DNA of 64,000 bases, taken from positions 1 to 64,000 of the forward strand of contig JAHJCT010000011.1 of NCBI GenBank assembly GCA_018812715.1, given 5' to 3'. Positions 26,184 through 36,112 of this stretch are shown in pieces; the stretch's first letter is position 1; every line of letters begins with the position of its first letter. The notes beneath the pieces are model-generated. The model was given only the letters and a program-made list of their open reading frames with translations. It was not told the DNA's origin and made no database searches. Both the position numbers and the translations under genes were made by a program. The DNA is from Microcaldota archaeon (lineage in GTDB: Archaea > Micrarchaeota > Micrarchaeia > Anstonellales > Bilamarchaeaceae).

Positions 26184-26705
26184 ATGCGAAGGGGGATCGC
26201 ACTATTTGTTATAGGTTTGCTGTTCGGAGTTTTGTCTTACTACTTGTTATCCATTCCAATCATTACTCCTGTTTTTTCACCAGAAGATGGGAATGAAATC
26301 ATCGAATTCATTGATGATGCTGAAAACACAATTGATATTGAAGTGTATGTACTAACTTCAAGAGATGTTGTTGATGCATTGGCAAGAGCAAAACAACGTG
26401 GTGTCGATATAAGAATAATATTAGAACAAACTACAAACAAAGAAATCTATGAAGAACTTACATCAAAAGGTTTCAATGTAAAATATGCAAGCAATTTCTA
26501 CAAACTCACTCATTCAAAATTCATTATAATTGATAAAAAAGCAGTATTAGTAGGCTCACATAATCTGAGCAATTCTGCACTTAACAAAAATCGTGAGGCA
26601 TCAGTTATAATTTGGGATGCAAAAACTGTTGATGAATTTCTTGATGCATTTGAAACAGATTGGTTATTGGCTTCTTTGTATTACATATCTTGCATAAAGT
26701 TTTGA
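26184..26705 (+). CDS. Membrane-anchored phospholipase D-family protein (single HKD)
   Basis: 173 residues with an N-terminal membrane helix (IALFVIGLLFGVLSYYLL) and one PLD domain. The HKD motif reads H110-x-K112-x4-D117 in LTHSKFIIIDKK, followed by GSHNLSNSALNKNREASVI. Single-HKD proteins of this size are Nuc-like and act as dimers; members cut DNA or phospholipids. N-terminal anchoring suggests action at or outside the membrane. Its last 42 nt overlap the convergent ATPase gene. Confidence 0.85.
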   Translation: MRRGIALFVIGLLFGVLSYYLLSIPIITPVFSPEDGNEIIEFIDDAENTIDIEVYVLTSRDVVDALARAKQRGVDIRIILEQTTNKEIYEELTSKGFNVKYASNFYKLTHSKFIIIDKKAVLVGSHNLSNSALNKNREASVIIWDAKTVDEFLDAFETDWLLASLYYISCIKF

Positions 26706-27671
26706 GAATATCTTATATCTTCCTCTTTCAACTTTTATTATCTGTCCTCGTTCCAGAAGCCTTTTTGTCAATGCTGTAATCGGTCCCAATGGTTTCTTCA
26801 ATTCTTTTGCAACATCAGAAATATGTATTTCATCTTTTGCCAATACCCTTAAAATATCTCTCTCTGCAGCTGGCACTTCCTGATACATTCTTCCAAAAGA
26901 TTCTCTTGATAGCATACTCATGATATAAGGAAGATATGCAAGATAATGGCCCTTTGTCATGATCTTTTCATTATCTCTCAGACGGTCGTAAATAAACCTA
27001 CAAACATTTTTGAAGAGCTTTTGATTTCCCCCGGTATCTGCCATTATGGAACGAAGACATTCTTCACCAATCTTGAGTTCTTTATCCTTCAATGTTTTTT
27101 CCACATATTCTTTTGCGTCATGTTCTGAGAATGGTTTCAAAATAATATTACTTACAACCTCTGATTTAATTTGAAATTCTTTTGTAGAGGTTATTACAAA
27201 CGAGATGCTTTTTTTCTTCCATAGTATTTTTGCCACATAAACTAACTCTACAATTACCTCTTCAGCTTTTTTCATATTATCAATGTCATCTATGAGGAAA
27301 ATTATCCCGAAGTGTTGCTTATCCAATCCTACGTCCACCAATTCCTTGAAATTTATTGGTGTACGCTGTCCAAGTGGCACATTCTCTAAAACAATTATTT
27401 CATGATAAAGTTTGTCAACAAGGGTCTCAAAATTTTCTCCTTTTTCAGCTTTCACGAGAGGAGCATGTAAACCTCCCTTCTCTGCTAAATGTTTGAAATA
27501 TCTCAAAAGAGAGCTTTTTCCATACCCAGGAATTCCAGTAATATTAATAACTCCAGGCTGTTTTGAGATTGTAGCATTTACAAAAACCTTGAATAGTCTA
27601 CCCTCTTCTTTTCTTCCAAATATATTTTCTGGGTTTTCTTCCCAGAGAGCAAATGGGTTTGAACCTTCCAT
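26664..27671 (-). CDS. AAA ATPase with C-terminal winged helix (Orc1/Cdc6-like or archaeal ATPase)
   Basis: 335 residues from ATG 27671 (MEGSNPFALW); a GTG at 27680 is possible. Walker A GIPGYGKSS near residue 47, Walker B GIIFLIDDID, a sensor-1-like VITSTKE, and a winged-helix end (VLAKDEIHISDVAKELKKP ... GRYKIFSKLYARYVIQ). The opening FGRKEEGRLFKVFV resembles the helix before the P-loop of Orc1/Cdc6-type STAND/AAA proteins, but length and missing initiator motif make a regulatory archaeal ATPase equally likely. An inverted repeat lies upstream at 27697-27711. Confidence 0.75.
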   Translation of the reverse strand: MEGSNPFALWEENPENIFGRKEEGRLFKVFVNATISKQPGVINITGIPGYGKSSLLRYFKHLAEKGGLHAPLVKAEKGENFETLVDKLYHEIIVLENVPLGQRTPINFKELVDVGLDKQHFGIIFLIDDIDNMKKAEEVIVELVYVAKILWKKKSISFVITSTKEFQIKSEVVSNIILKPFSEHDAKEYVEKTLKDKELKIGEECLRSIMADTGGNQKLFKNVCRFIYDRLRDNEKIMTKGHYLAYLPYIMSMLSRESFGRMYQEVPAAERDILRVLAKDEIHISDVAKELKKPLGPITALTKRLLERGQIIKVERGRYKIFSKLYARYVIQRSQ

Positions 27672-27696
27672 TTTAATCACTTTTTATAACAATAAA

Positions 27697-27711
27697 CTAC
27701 AAACTTTGTAG
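27697..27711. promoter_or_regulatory. Palindrome CTACAAA-C-TTTGTAG with an extra half-site
   Basis: Perfect 7-bp arms around one base, followed by a third half-site TTGTAG at 27715-27720. It lies directly upstream of the minus-strand TATA region (GTTTATTG, 27690-27697) of the AAA/winged-helix gene and about 70 nt from the divergent 1565-residue gene. Position and symmetry fit an operator; the binding protein is unknown, and the winged-helix ATPase itself is one candidate. Confidence 0.5.
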
Positions 27712-27777
27712 TTTTTGTAGTTTTCATTTAGTCTATGAACCTCAATATTTAAAAAGAACCTGCGACCCGAATATACC

Positions 27778-30700
27778 ATGACATCTAAAAATGTCTTTAC
27801 ACTGTTGGCACTTCTGCTCTTTGCATCTACTGTATTCGCTGTCTTTGCATGTGATCCAAGTATGCGGGACACACAAGTTATTATAACACCGGTTAGTGAT
27901 GATGGAACTCAAATTCAGATAAGTGTGCTAGCCTTTGATCCAGCTGTAAGTACCGGTGGTACTGATATACGTTCAGTTATGCAACAAATTACAGAGGATT
28001 GTGCAGGAGAACAGACTTGTATTATGCAAAGAGGGCAGGAAATAACAGCTGCTTCCGAGTATGAGCTTAACCTGGAATCACTACAGAATGCACGTATAAC
28101 TGTAGAATATTACAATATGATAGCTGGCGATTATACGCCTATTTCATCTTGTCAAAATCTTCACACTACTATTTCAGGAGATGCAACCGTGCCTTCTGCC
28201 GAAGGCGAAGTTAGTGTTCCTTATTATTATACTGAATGTGATCTTTCTTCTGCTTTGAGCGGGCAATCAGGCAGAACAACCTTGCGTGTAAGTTATGACC
28301 CTGAACCAGGAGCGCTGATATGCCCAAGTTACAATTTATACTATTTCAATAATGTCAATGTCCCCGCTGCAACAGCATTGACTCAGAATCTTAATAATTT
28401 AATGGAAGGAATGATCCAGAGTGCAGGAGGCACACTTCCTTGTCTTGGTGTATTCCTCATACTTGGTCTTTTGCTCTCTTCATTATACTTTGCAGGAAAA
28501 TCACCGATCTCCTTACTTGATATAACTACCCCGAGGCTTCCACAACCTAAAGGTGTTGCTGCAGGCGGACAAATCCTGATGCCTTTTGGTTGGACAGAAA
28601 TGAAAAGGACAACTAGGGCAAAAATGGTTGCTGCTGCAGGTGCAGCTGCCATAAGTGCTAGACTTCTTGCAAGAGGTAGAGGTGGAGATGCAGACCTAAG
28701 AAGGCTTAGAGATAGAATAAGCGGTCTTAGAGGAACAGCTGCAGATCGTGCTGCTGGTGATGTTGAGCAAGGCAAAAAAATGGCCGATGCGCTTGTAACA
28801 GCAGGTCGTTCTATTGGTATGAAAGGTAGTGAACTAGATCATCTTGCTAGTAATCTTCCTTATCATTATGGTGATGCAGAACAAAGGACAATAGCTCAGA
28901 TATTAGAAGCATTAGAAAAAAGAGGCGGAAGAGATGCATTGTTGGGAGCAACAATGAGAGATTATTTCCTTGGACAAAGAACTTACCAAAGTTTAGAAAC
29001 AATTACAGGACATCATGCTCCAGGAGAAAGAGATACTGTTCATTATGCGGTAACAAGCCGCCTTACAAAGGCCTTTGGTGTTAATAGATACGCTGTCATT
29101 GGTGGTTTTGTACCGGGTATGTACGATTCAATCTGGAGAACCACTAAAGTTGTAGGCAGAGGAACCAAAGCTGCATTTACACAAGCACCAGAACTTGCCC
29201 GTGGAGCGGCCAGAACTACTATGGAAATGATTGGAGGCAGACGTGCTATACAAGATCTTGAAGCCAGGTCAGGAAGCTCAGCATTTGCAGCATGGGTAAC
29301 AAAGAAACACCCATCAGAAGTTGTCATAGGCCAGGCATTCCCAGTCAATGATAAGATGGCTCATCTTTACCGCACACTTCGTGATGAAACCTACCGTGAC
29401 GAAATGAGGTATGTTCTAAGACAATTCTACAAAAAATTCGGAGTCAATTTTAATCTTAGTGAACACGAACTTGCAGAACTAGGTTACAAGGATCTTGATA
29501 TCCTAAAAAGATCTGGTTACAAGGCTACTGCTGAACTTCTAGCAGCTGAACAAGAAATGAGAAGAATTCTTTCGGGTTCAATGACCTCACAGCAAAAGCT
29601 TCAGGCACTTACAACGTTTGCAGAGGCTCATGGTGCACATATAGATCATCAAATGCTTGCGTTCTCTCAAAAAGTAGCTAGTATCGATGAATCAGCTCAT
29701 GCTGAACATGTAAAAATGATATTACTACAAAAAGAACTTGAAGAACAGAATAAAGTACGCATGTCCGTCAGCACTGGTGGAATGATACATGATGATGCAT
29801 ATCAATGCCATGTTGGCGGTGATTCACTTAGACAAAGTCATATGTGGGAGACCATGGTTCTACGAACCATGGTATGGGATGCAGAAAATGGCCACCTTCA
29901 AGGAGGTCTAAAAGAAGAACTTCTTTCAGCACGACTTAATGTAGCCAATAGAATGGCATCACTTGATCCAACTACAGCAATAGGTCAACTTCCAGAACAC
30001 ATGCGCAATGAAGCACAGCTCAAGGCAGTTACTGAAAGAAACAGAAAAGATTTGATACAATTATTTACTGATGAAGGCCATGCACTTTTCCAGAAAGTGA
30101 GCAATAAAAGTATGCAAGCAGCATCAATGAATGAAATAGTTCAGTTCATGTATGGTGGTGAAACACCAAAAACATGTCACATAGATAAAAAAACAGGGAA
30201 GATGATTTGGTGGGAAGGAGATACTGAACTTTCACTTCCAAAAGGGACAACCCTCGTAGATGTAAAAAGACATTGGGTTGATAAGCTCACTGCACAGGAT
30301 AACTTTGCAATAGGGCAATGGGTGGAATCACGTTTCACAAGAAGCTATGTGCCTCCATTCAAGGCATCTATAGAAGCTGAACTAGACCGTGCACCAGGCT
30401 CAGCAAACTGGGGCGTCAAGCAGCGCACTGCAGAAGCAAAGAAGCTTTGGGTACTTGATCAGCTTCAACAAGACATGGAACAAAGATTCAATTCACAATT
30501 CGGACACAATACCTATGGCACTACTAGAGAGACCATGAAATTCTACTCAGGCGTAATGGCAGGTTTCATGGAAAAAGCCCTTCGGGACAAAGGCCTGTCA
30601 AACAATCATCCTGACGTAAGATTCCTTGAAGAAATGGATATCGCAAGTCCTGAACATCTCAGAAGACTTAATGGTCTTATGCAAACCTATGGCAAAGAAT

Positions 30701-32475
30701 ATCACGACACAATGGCCAAACCAATCACATACGATGATATAGCAAAATCCAACAAACCTGTCGTAATGTTCCATGAAGGTGGCCTTGGATACTACAAAAA
30801 GAACATGGCGCTCAGTGACATGGACCGTGTACTTGGCGGCGAAGTAGCACTCAAAGACAATACTGGTCAGCTTAGAAAATTCATTCCAGAAGATGTACCA
30901 ATAAACTTTGGTGGAAGGGACGACCTTAGCCGCGAGTATGGTAGAGTAAGCCGTTCAAAGAATCCAAATGATTGGACCAACTTCATTGAAAATGCAAGTA
31001 AATGGGCTAAAGAAGGCGGTTACAACTACGAGAAAGAAAAGGTGCTTGCAGCTACACTCTGGTCTTATGCGAATCAGACATACGATTACGAGAGATTCTG
31101 GAGAAACAGCGCTGTGAGTGTGCAGGCCCAAAGACAAGTAACACCAGCTGCACCTTCACCATTGAGATTCTTTGGTGCAGATGCGCCTAAATTCACAACA
31201 GATGTAGTGAAGCCTTTCAGGGATATGGGAATGCACTTTGGTGACTATATCTCAAAAGTAGCGCTTCAGGCCGGCGGTTCTCTTCATACAACTGCATATG
31301 ACATAACTCCAACATCAGAATATTACAAACAACATTCATGGCAGCTTGCTAGCAAAATAATGGCTAATAAGGACATGCAAAATCTTACTACAGAAGAACA
31401 AACAGCATACAGAAATGTTGCTATGCAGCACCATGCATACCACCAAGTCTGGGACTATGCAATCGACAGAAATCCCTGGAGACAATCAACATCATTCGGT
31501 ACTCACCAGGCTTGGGGATCTTTCTTCCACTTTGGTCCTTCACAGCAGTATTCAGTAAAACACAACCTCAGAGCATACTTAGACAGAGGCGAATATGCAA
31601 GCTTTATGGGCATGTACGGTTTCCCAATGGATCTTGCAGGAAAGATGATGAGACCATATACAAACATGATCAGAGGTCTCCAGATGTCTATGCAAGGTTA
31701 TGCATCCAAATGGGATTCAACTCCTGATGCTCTAAGACAATGGAACTATACCCAGCCAAGAATCCTTGAAGCAATGCAATCCATAAACCCATTCTCTTTC
31801 AGATGGTATCCAGGAAAAACATCAGAAACAATAAGTAAACTCAATAAATACGGTGGAAGCCTTGAACAACACCAACTTGCAGGCCCTGAATTCAGTGCCG
31901 GTCTGAAACAAGCACCTCAGGATATCTTCCTTCAAAGGAAGGGCGCATATGCTACTGCCAGAACTGATGCAGTCAATCCAGGTACAAGTTTTTATAATTA
32001 CAGACATGAAATGCAGTTCGACGCACCAATGGCAGAGTATCTTCTAAGAACTCATGATGCAACATACATGTATGACAAAAAAGTACAGGAAGCAGCAATG
32101 AACAATACCGTTAGAAGAACTGTATCTGCAGAGGCACTTGCAATGAGAAGAGACCAAGAACTTAGAGGATTTGGTGCAATGCAAAACCCGCTCTTTGGTT
32201 GGGCAAATCCAATTGCATTCCTGTGGCACATGCCTGTTCCATTATATCCAACAAGCCTTACACCCAGAGACATAGTATCCAACTATGTAAGACGTGCTAA
32301 ACACGGTGGCGGTGGTAGCTATGCAGATGGATTAACAGGAGTAGCTAATGATCTTGCTAAGGGCACTTCCAAATTAGTGCAGCCACATAGAATACATATG
32401 GTTGTTTACTGTCCTAAATGCAGCAGATCTGGTTACAGGGGCAGCAGGTGTGCCTGCGGACAAGTCCTTTATTAG
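27778..32475 (+). CDS. Giant membrane protein with C-terminal zinc ribbon
   Basis: 1565 residues. Seen: a signal segment (LLALLLFASTVFAVFAC), an extracellular Cys-containing domain of about 190 residues, one strong membrane helix (LGVFLILGLLLSSLYFAG, about 220-240), then some 1300 residues rich in Ala, Arg, Gln and aromatic residues with few hydrophobic stretches. The end is a small zinc-ribbon-like YCPKCSRSGYRGSRCACGQ. I recognise no domain in the bulk. The TATA-like ATATTTAAAAA (about 27748-27758) is about 26 nt before the ATG. The next gene encodes a secreted lysozyme-like lipoprotein, so the pair may form an envelope-spanning apparatus, for example secretion or cell contact; this is inference. 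Confidence 0.8.
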   Translation: MTSKNVFTLLALLLFASTVFAVFACDPSMRDTQVIITPVSDDGTQIQISVLAFDPAVSTGGTDIRSVMQQITEDCAGEQTCIMQRGQEITAASEYELNLESLQNARITVEYYNMIAGDYTPISSCQNLHTTISGDATVPSAEGEVSVPYYYTECDLSSALSGQSGRTTLRVSYDPEPGALICPSYNLYYFNNVNVPAATALTQNLNNLMEGMIQSAGGTLPCLGVFLILGLLLSSLYFAGKSPISLLDITTPRLPQPKGVAAGGQILMPFGWTEMKRTTRAKMVAAAGAAAISARLLARGRGGDADLRRLRDRISGLRGTAADRAAGDVEQGKKMADALVTAGRSIGMKGSELDHLASNLPYHYGDAEQRTIAQILEALEKRGGRDALLGATMRDYFLGQRTYQSLETITGHHAPGERDTVHYAVTSRLTKAFGVNRYAVIGGFVPGMYDSIWRTTKVVGRGTKAAFTQAPELARGAARTTMEMIGGRRAIQDLEARSGSSAFAAWVTKKHPSEVVIGQAFPVNDKMAHLYRTLRDETYRDEMRYVLRQFYKKFGVNFNLSEHELAELGYKDLDILKRSGYKATAELLAAEQEMRRILSGSMTSQQKLQALTTFAEAHGAHIDHQMLAFSQKVASIDESAHAEHVKMILLQKELEEQNKVRMSVSTGGMIHDDAYQCHVGGDSLRQSHMWETMVLRTMVWDAENGHLQGGLKEELLSARLNVANRMASLDPTTAIGQLPEHMRNEAQLKAVTERNRKDLIQLFTDEGHALFQKVSNKSMQAASMNEIVQFMYGGETPKTCHIDKKTGKMIWWEGDTELSLPKGTTLVDVKRHWVDKLTAQDNFAIGQWVESRFTRSYVPPFKASIEAELDRAPGSANWGVKQRTAEAKKLWVLDQLQQDMEQRFNSQFGHNTYGTTRETMKFYSGVMAGFMEKALRDKGLSNNHPDVRFLEEMDIASPEHLRRLNGLMQTYGKEYHDTMAKPITYDDIAKSNKPVVMFHEGGLGYYKKNMALSDMDRVLGGEVALKDNTGQLRKFIPEDVPINFGGRDDLSREYGRVSRSKNPNDWTNFIENASKWAKEGGYNYEKEKVLAATLWSYANQTYDYERFWRNSAVSVQAQRQVTPAAPSPLRFFGADAPKFTTDVVKPFRDMGMHFGDYISKVALQAGGSLHTTAYDITPTSEYYKQHSWQLASKIMANKDMQNLTTEEQTAYRNVAMQHHAYHQVWDYAIDRNPWRQSTSFGTHQAWGSFFHFGPSQQYSVKHNLRAYLDRGEYASFMGMYGFPMDLAGKMMRPYTNMIRGLQMSMQGYASKWDSTPDALRQWNYTQPRILEAMQSINPFSFRWYPGKTSETISKLNKYGGSLEQHQLAGPEFSAGLKQAPQDIFLQRKGAYATARTDAVNPGTSFYNYRHEMQFDAPMAEYLLRTHDATYMYDKKVQEAAMNNTVRRTVSAEALAMRRDQELRGFGAMQNPLFGWANPIAFLWHMPVPLYPTSLTPRDIVSNYVRRAKHGGGGSYADGLTGVANDLAKGTSKLVQPHRIHMVVYCPKCSRSGYRGSRCACGQVLY

Positions 32476-32507
32476 TTTTTATTTATTTCTGTTCTTATTT
32501 TATTCTT

Positions 32508-35021
32508 ATGAAAAAATTCTGTGCAATCCTCTTAGTGTTTCTGTTTGCCTATGGTTGTTTGAATAGTATTGGTGGAGACTCTTATACTCAGAATTATATC
32601 GATGATCTTTCACGCGTTCCTATTTCCGATCCAGCTACACTTGAAGACTGTGAAGTCGGGGATTGCTGGTGCCTTGTATGTGAGAGTGGTTTGACGATCG
32701 AGGCCATATCATTTTCAAACAATCTTGCTGGCGGACAATGCTACTGGGAAACTGAGTGTACAAGTAGTGCAGCAGCCGATCTTATGAGCGGTTCTACTCC
32801 AGATCTTAGTATAAGACAATTTATGATTGGTCAAGGCCCATCAATATCAGATTTTTCTGATGCTCAACCTTACTGCCACTATGGCTTAAGTATGGCTGTG
32901 CAATGGTTGGTTGGCAATGATGAAGAAGAATATGATCTACCAGATGCTGAGCGCGCTATTTGTCTTTTGACTATGGATGTTATACCTCTTTATGTACTTT
33001 ACAGTGATGGAGAGGATATAAGTGCTTCAAGGGCCCGTGAGATCGGTGAAATATTTGCCACTGAAGGCGATGATATAACGCTTGGCACCCTTACTGATGG
33101 TCCGGTGGGCCCGGTTATTGTTGTTACAGAAATGAATTTTGAAACAAGTGAAGCATCCCTTGTTGCAAATCAAGTGAGAGCAATAAATGATGTTTGCGAT
33201 GATTGTTTCATAGCAGTTGGCCCTAAGATTGGTGATACAGAAGCATTGGATGCATTAATGGCCCAGCCCGATATGGAAGATGAAGTTGATCTTATTGCTT
33301 ACGGAATTGATTACCGTTATGTTAGTGGTTGCAATGCAGGCGATATAAGAACTCAAGCATTGAATTTCTCTCGCTATGCCCTTTACACCTATAACAAACC
33401 AACTGTGATTCCTTACATTCTTTTTGACAGCAGTGGATCAGACGTGGATGGCACTTGCACATGGGACGAAAATAAAATGAGAGAAGCATACTCTTCTTTT
33501 TGGCCATATGGTATACAACCACTTCAGCAGGCAGGCGTGATAGGACTTGCTCCTTATTCACTTTTCTCTAGCCAGTATGGGGTTTTGAATCCATTAAATT
33601 GTACTGATTGTGATTTAGGAAAAAATAGTCAACGACTTGCAGCATGGTTTAGTGGCTGTCAAGATTATACTAATTTAACTACGCCTAGCGGTGGTTTCCA
33701 TAGAGGTGGTGCTACGCCAATCATGTTTTCAAATGGTTCCTCAGGATTTTGCAATAATGCTCAATTTGATTATCTGATGAGGCAAACACAATATGCTAGC
33801 ATCGGCGGTGGAAGCGATATTCTAAGTCCTCAGCAATCCGAAATGCGCGATCCTGCTCCAATGGTTTATCGTTGCAGTGCATGTGTTTCACAAAACATAA
33901 GCCAGTTAACTCCACCGTTTGCCTTTGAAGTGCCCACTGGCGATCCTCCTGAAGAATATTGTACACTTTACCCTGAAATAGAAACCTGGGCAGACAGGCG
34001 CAATGTTGATCCAATGCTTGTTCGTGCATTCATTCTTGGAGAAAGCGGTTTTGATCCATGTGCAGCGGCAAAAGTATGTTCAGCAGATTATCATGGTGCT
34101 GGCTGTTTCCCAAGGGTTAGTGACGGCTCAAGTGAATGTTATTACAAGGCATATGATGAAATGTACGATCCGGCAGGTAACTGTACTTTTACTAATGCAG
34201 TACCCTCAGATGAACCCGATTGGCGCTGGTGTGCATTTGGGCTTATGCAAACTGTTATTCCTCCATATACGCTTTGGCCTTCTCCACCTGCAAGTGAAAC
34301 ACAGCCATACGAAGATGTATTTCTTACTTCCGGTTTCTATGAAATGGGCAAAATTGGTCTTGATACTCTTGAAGGTACTGAATTCTGCGCTCCTCCTGAT
34401 GGTAATTTCAATCCATTCAATACAAGCCATTCTTTATGTCTTGGAACTGCAAAAATGGCCAATGATTTGCAGCAGGCACGCGGTTGGATAACTGCACACA
34501 GGACTCAGTTAAACTGGGGTGCAGATGATTATGAAAGAGACAGTGTTTTTGCTGCATATATAGCAGGCAATATATATGGTGGTTTGTGGGATAGTACAGC
34601 CAGAGATGAAACTGGAAAACCAGCAGATTTCAGATGTTCTTCTACACTTGGAAATGGTGATTGCTGGGCAGCTAATTTCCTCAAAAGCTGGACAGTTGAT
34701 GAAGAATATTGTGATGAGTATTTTGAGGAATATGAAGAATATCCATATGAATGCGATGATGATGGAGAGCCAGATAGGGATAGGTGCTATGGCTACACTG
34801 ATTTTGTCGAATTTGTTCGTGATTGTGAAGTTGAATATTTAGCAAGGCCGGCAGATGGCGGAGCAAATAAGATGGCCAGATATTATTGGCTACGCAATGG
34901 CTGCGAACAAAGTGCCTGCCCACCAGGTAAACAATTACTCCAAGCAGCATATGAAGATGATTGGGAATCTCACGTCCCTTCAAGTGGAAGTCTATATATA
35001 GTTGATGAAGAAGAAAGTTAG
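32508..35021 (+). CDS. Secreted lipoprotein with lytic-transglycosylase-like (SLT) domain
   Basis: 837 residues from ATG 32508, preceded by a TATA-like TTTTTATTTATTT about 30 nt upstream. The N-terminus is a lipoprotein-type signal (ILLVFLFAYGC, Cys 17). Residues about 130-370 look like a TIM-barrel glycoside-hydrolase-like region (VVTEMNF, LIAYGIDYRY, KPTVIPYILF). From about 495 comes an SLT/goose-lysozyme-like domain: VRAFILGESGFDPCAA, with Glu512 in the ESGFDP motif, and WCAFGLMQTVIPPYTLWP. It has many Cys, as expected for an exported disulfide protein. Archaea lack murein, so the substrate could be another glycan or bacterial walls. Confidence 0.75.
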   Translation: MKKFCAILLVFLFAYGCLNSIGGDSYTQNYIDDLSRVPISDPATLEDCEVGDCWCLVCESGLTIEAISFSNNLAGGQCYWETECTSSAAADLMSGSTPDLSIRQFMIGQGPSISDFSDAQPYCHYGLSMAVQWLVGNDEEEYDLPDAERAICLLTMDVIPLYVLYSDGEDISASRAREIGEIFATEGDDITLGTLTDGPVGPVIVVTEMNFETSEASLVANQVRAINDVCDDCFIAVGPKIGDTEALDALMAQPDMEDEVDLIAYGIDYRYVSGCNAGDIRTQALNFSRYALYTYNKPTVIPYILFDSSGSDVDGTCTWDENKMREAYSSFWPYGIQPLQQAGVIGLAPYSLFSSQYGVLNPLNCTDCDLGKNSQRLAAWFSGCQDYTNLTTPSGGFHRGGATPIMFSNGSSGFCNNAQFDYLMRQTQYASIGGGSDILSPQQSEMRDPAPMVYRCSACVSQNISQLTPPFAFEVPTGDPPEEYCTLYPEIETWADRRNVDPMLVRAFILGESGFDPCAAAKVCSADYHGAGCFPRVSDGSSECYYKAYDEMYDPAGNCTFTNAVPSDEPDWRWCAFGLMQTVIPPYTLWPSPPASETQPYEDVFLTSGFYEMGKIGLDTLEGTEFCAPPDGNFNPFNTSHSLCLGTAKMANDLQQARGWITAHRTQLNWGADDYERDSVFAAYIAGNIYGGLWDSTARDETGKPADFRCSSTLGNGDCWAANFLKSWTVDEEYCDEYFEEYEEYPYECDDDGEPDRDRCYGYTDFVEFVRDCEVEYLARPADGGANKMARYYWLRNGCEQSACPPGKQLLQAAYEDDWESHVPSSGSLYIVDEEES

Positions 35022-36112
35022 TTTAGCCATTCTTTATTATCTATTTTTTTCCTTATGTATTCTCCTACAAATGTTAATCTTTCTCCTTGCAATGCATCCT
35101 GCTCAAGTTTTTTCTTTGTTTTAAGAACAAGTTTAAGCTCTCTTACCCAATCCTTATGCCTGTTTATCCATGGGTATCCCATCATCTCTTCTGCTCTTTT
35201 TACATCAACATCTTTGGCCTTTATAGTAAGTTTTTCAAGAAATGGGAATTCTTTTATATCACTCATGGTCACGCCTAAGAATCTTGATTCAGGAACTGCA
35301 AAGTCTCTTCCTAAATATGCAAGATTCATACTTCCTGTTTTGATAGTCCAATAAATATACCATCCCCATGCATCGCAATCCATTAAACAATAAACTGGCA
35401 ATTTTTTATCAGCTAATTTTCTGAGCAATCTTCTTGTCCCTCTTGTTGATTGCCCTTTTGGTGTAACAAGAAGACAGTTTTCTTTTTTCCAGAATTTATC
35501 TTCATTCAAACGCTGCCAAAGTGCATCTTTTTCCACTACAAGAACATAATCTGCATCCAAGCTGGTTATCTCCATCCCATTGTCAACATCGCTTGGAATG
35601 CTCCATCCGCTTCTTCCCTGTTTTGCAAGGTCTATTGTTGTTTCTTCACCGCCAAATTTATCACGTATTGCCATGGCCCCAGCTACAAATCCCTTTCTAT
35701 CAGTAGTGAGATTCAGATCTTCACGTTTTATTTTCAGTGCTACTTCAAGATCTTCTATTAATTGGTTTGATTCTGTCTGTTCAGTAAAAAGGTCTTCATC
35801 AAGATCTTCACCAAGAGTAAATTTAAGCTGATAAAATAAACCTCTGATTGAAGTGTGCAAATCTTCTGTCAAAAATTGCTTTGTTTTTGCTGCAATAGCA
35901 ACTGTTTGCATGAATGTTCTTGCCTGTGCCACACTTAGAAATTTCCTTGTTTCTTTTTTATCTCCAGTTCGCAAACACCCCACTGCTTCATCATAAATAG
36001 TATTGCTTCTTGTTCTAAGTGTTGTTTCAAATGTTGGCCCGTCTCCTTTTTTGATTTCATTCACCATAACTTGGCCCAATTCCTCAAGCTTCTTCTCTGT
36101 CCTCATAATCAT
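35018..36112 (-). CDS. top6A: DNA topoisomerase VI subunit A
   Basis: 364 residues, Spo11-like catalytic subunit making double-strand breaks via 5'-phosphotyrosine. The catalytic Tyr is in SIRGLFYQLKF (5Y-CAP/winged helix), and the Toprim domain shows the Glu in VLVVEKDALW and the DxD in MDCDAWGWY. The length matches archaeal Top6A (about 360-370). It overlaps the 3' end of top6B by 29 nt, so the two are co-translated. The last 4 nt overlap the convergent lipoprotein gene. Confidence 0.94.
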   Translation of the reverse strand: MIMRTEKKLEELGQVMVNEIKKGDGPTFETTLRTRSNTIYDEAVGCLRTGDKKETRKFLSVAQARTFMQTVAIAAKTKQFLTEDLHTSIRGLFYQLKFTLGEDLDEDLFTEQTESNQLIEDLEVALKIKREDLNLTTDRKGFVAGAMAIRDKFGGEETTIDLAKQGRSGWSIPSDVDNGMEITSLDADYVLVVEKDALWQRLNEDKFWKKENCLLVTPKGQSTRGTRRLLRKLADKKLPVYCLMDCDAWGWYIYWTIKTGSMNLAYLGRDFAVPESRFLGVTMSDIKEFPFLEKLTIKAKDVDVKRAEEMMGYPWINRHKDWVRELKLVLKTKKKLEQDALQGERLTFVGEYIRKKIDNKEWLN

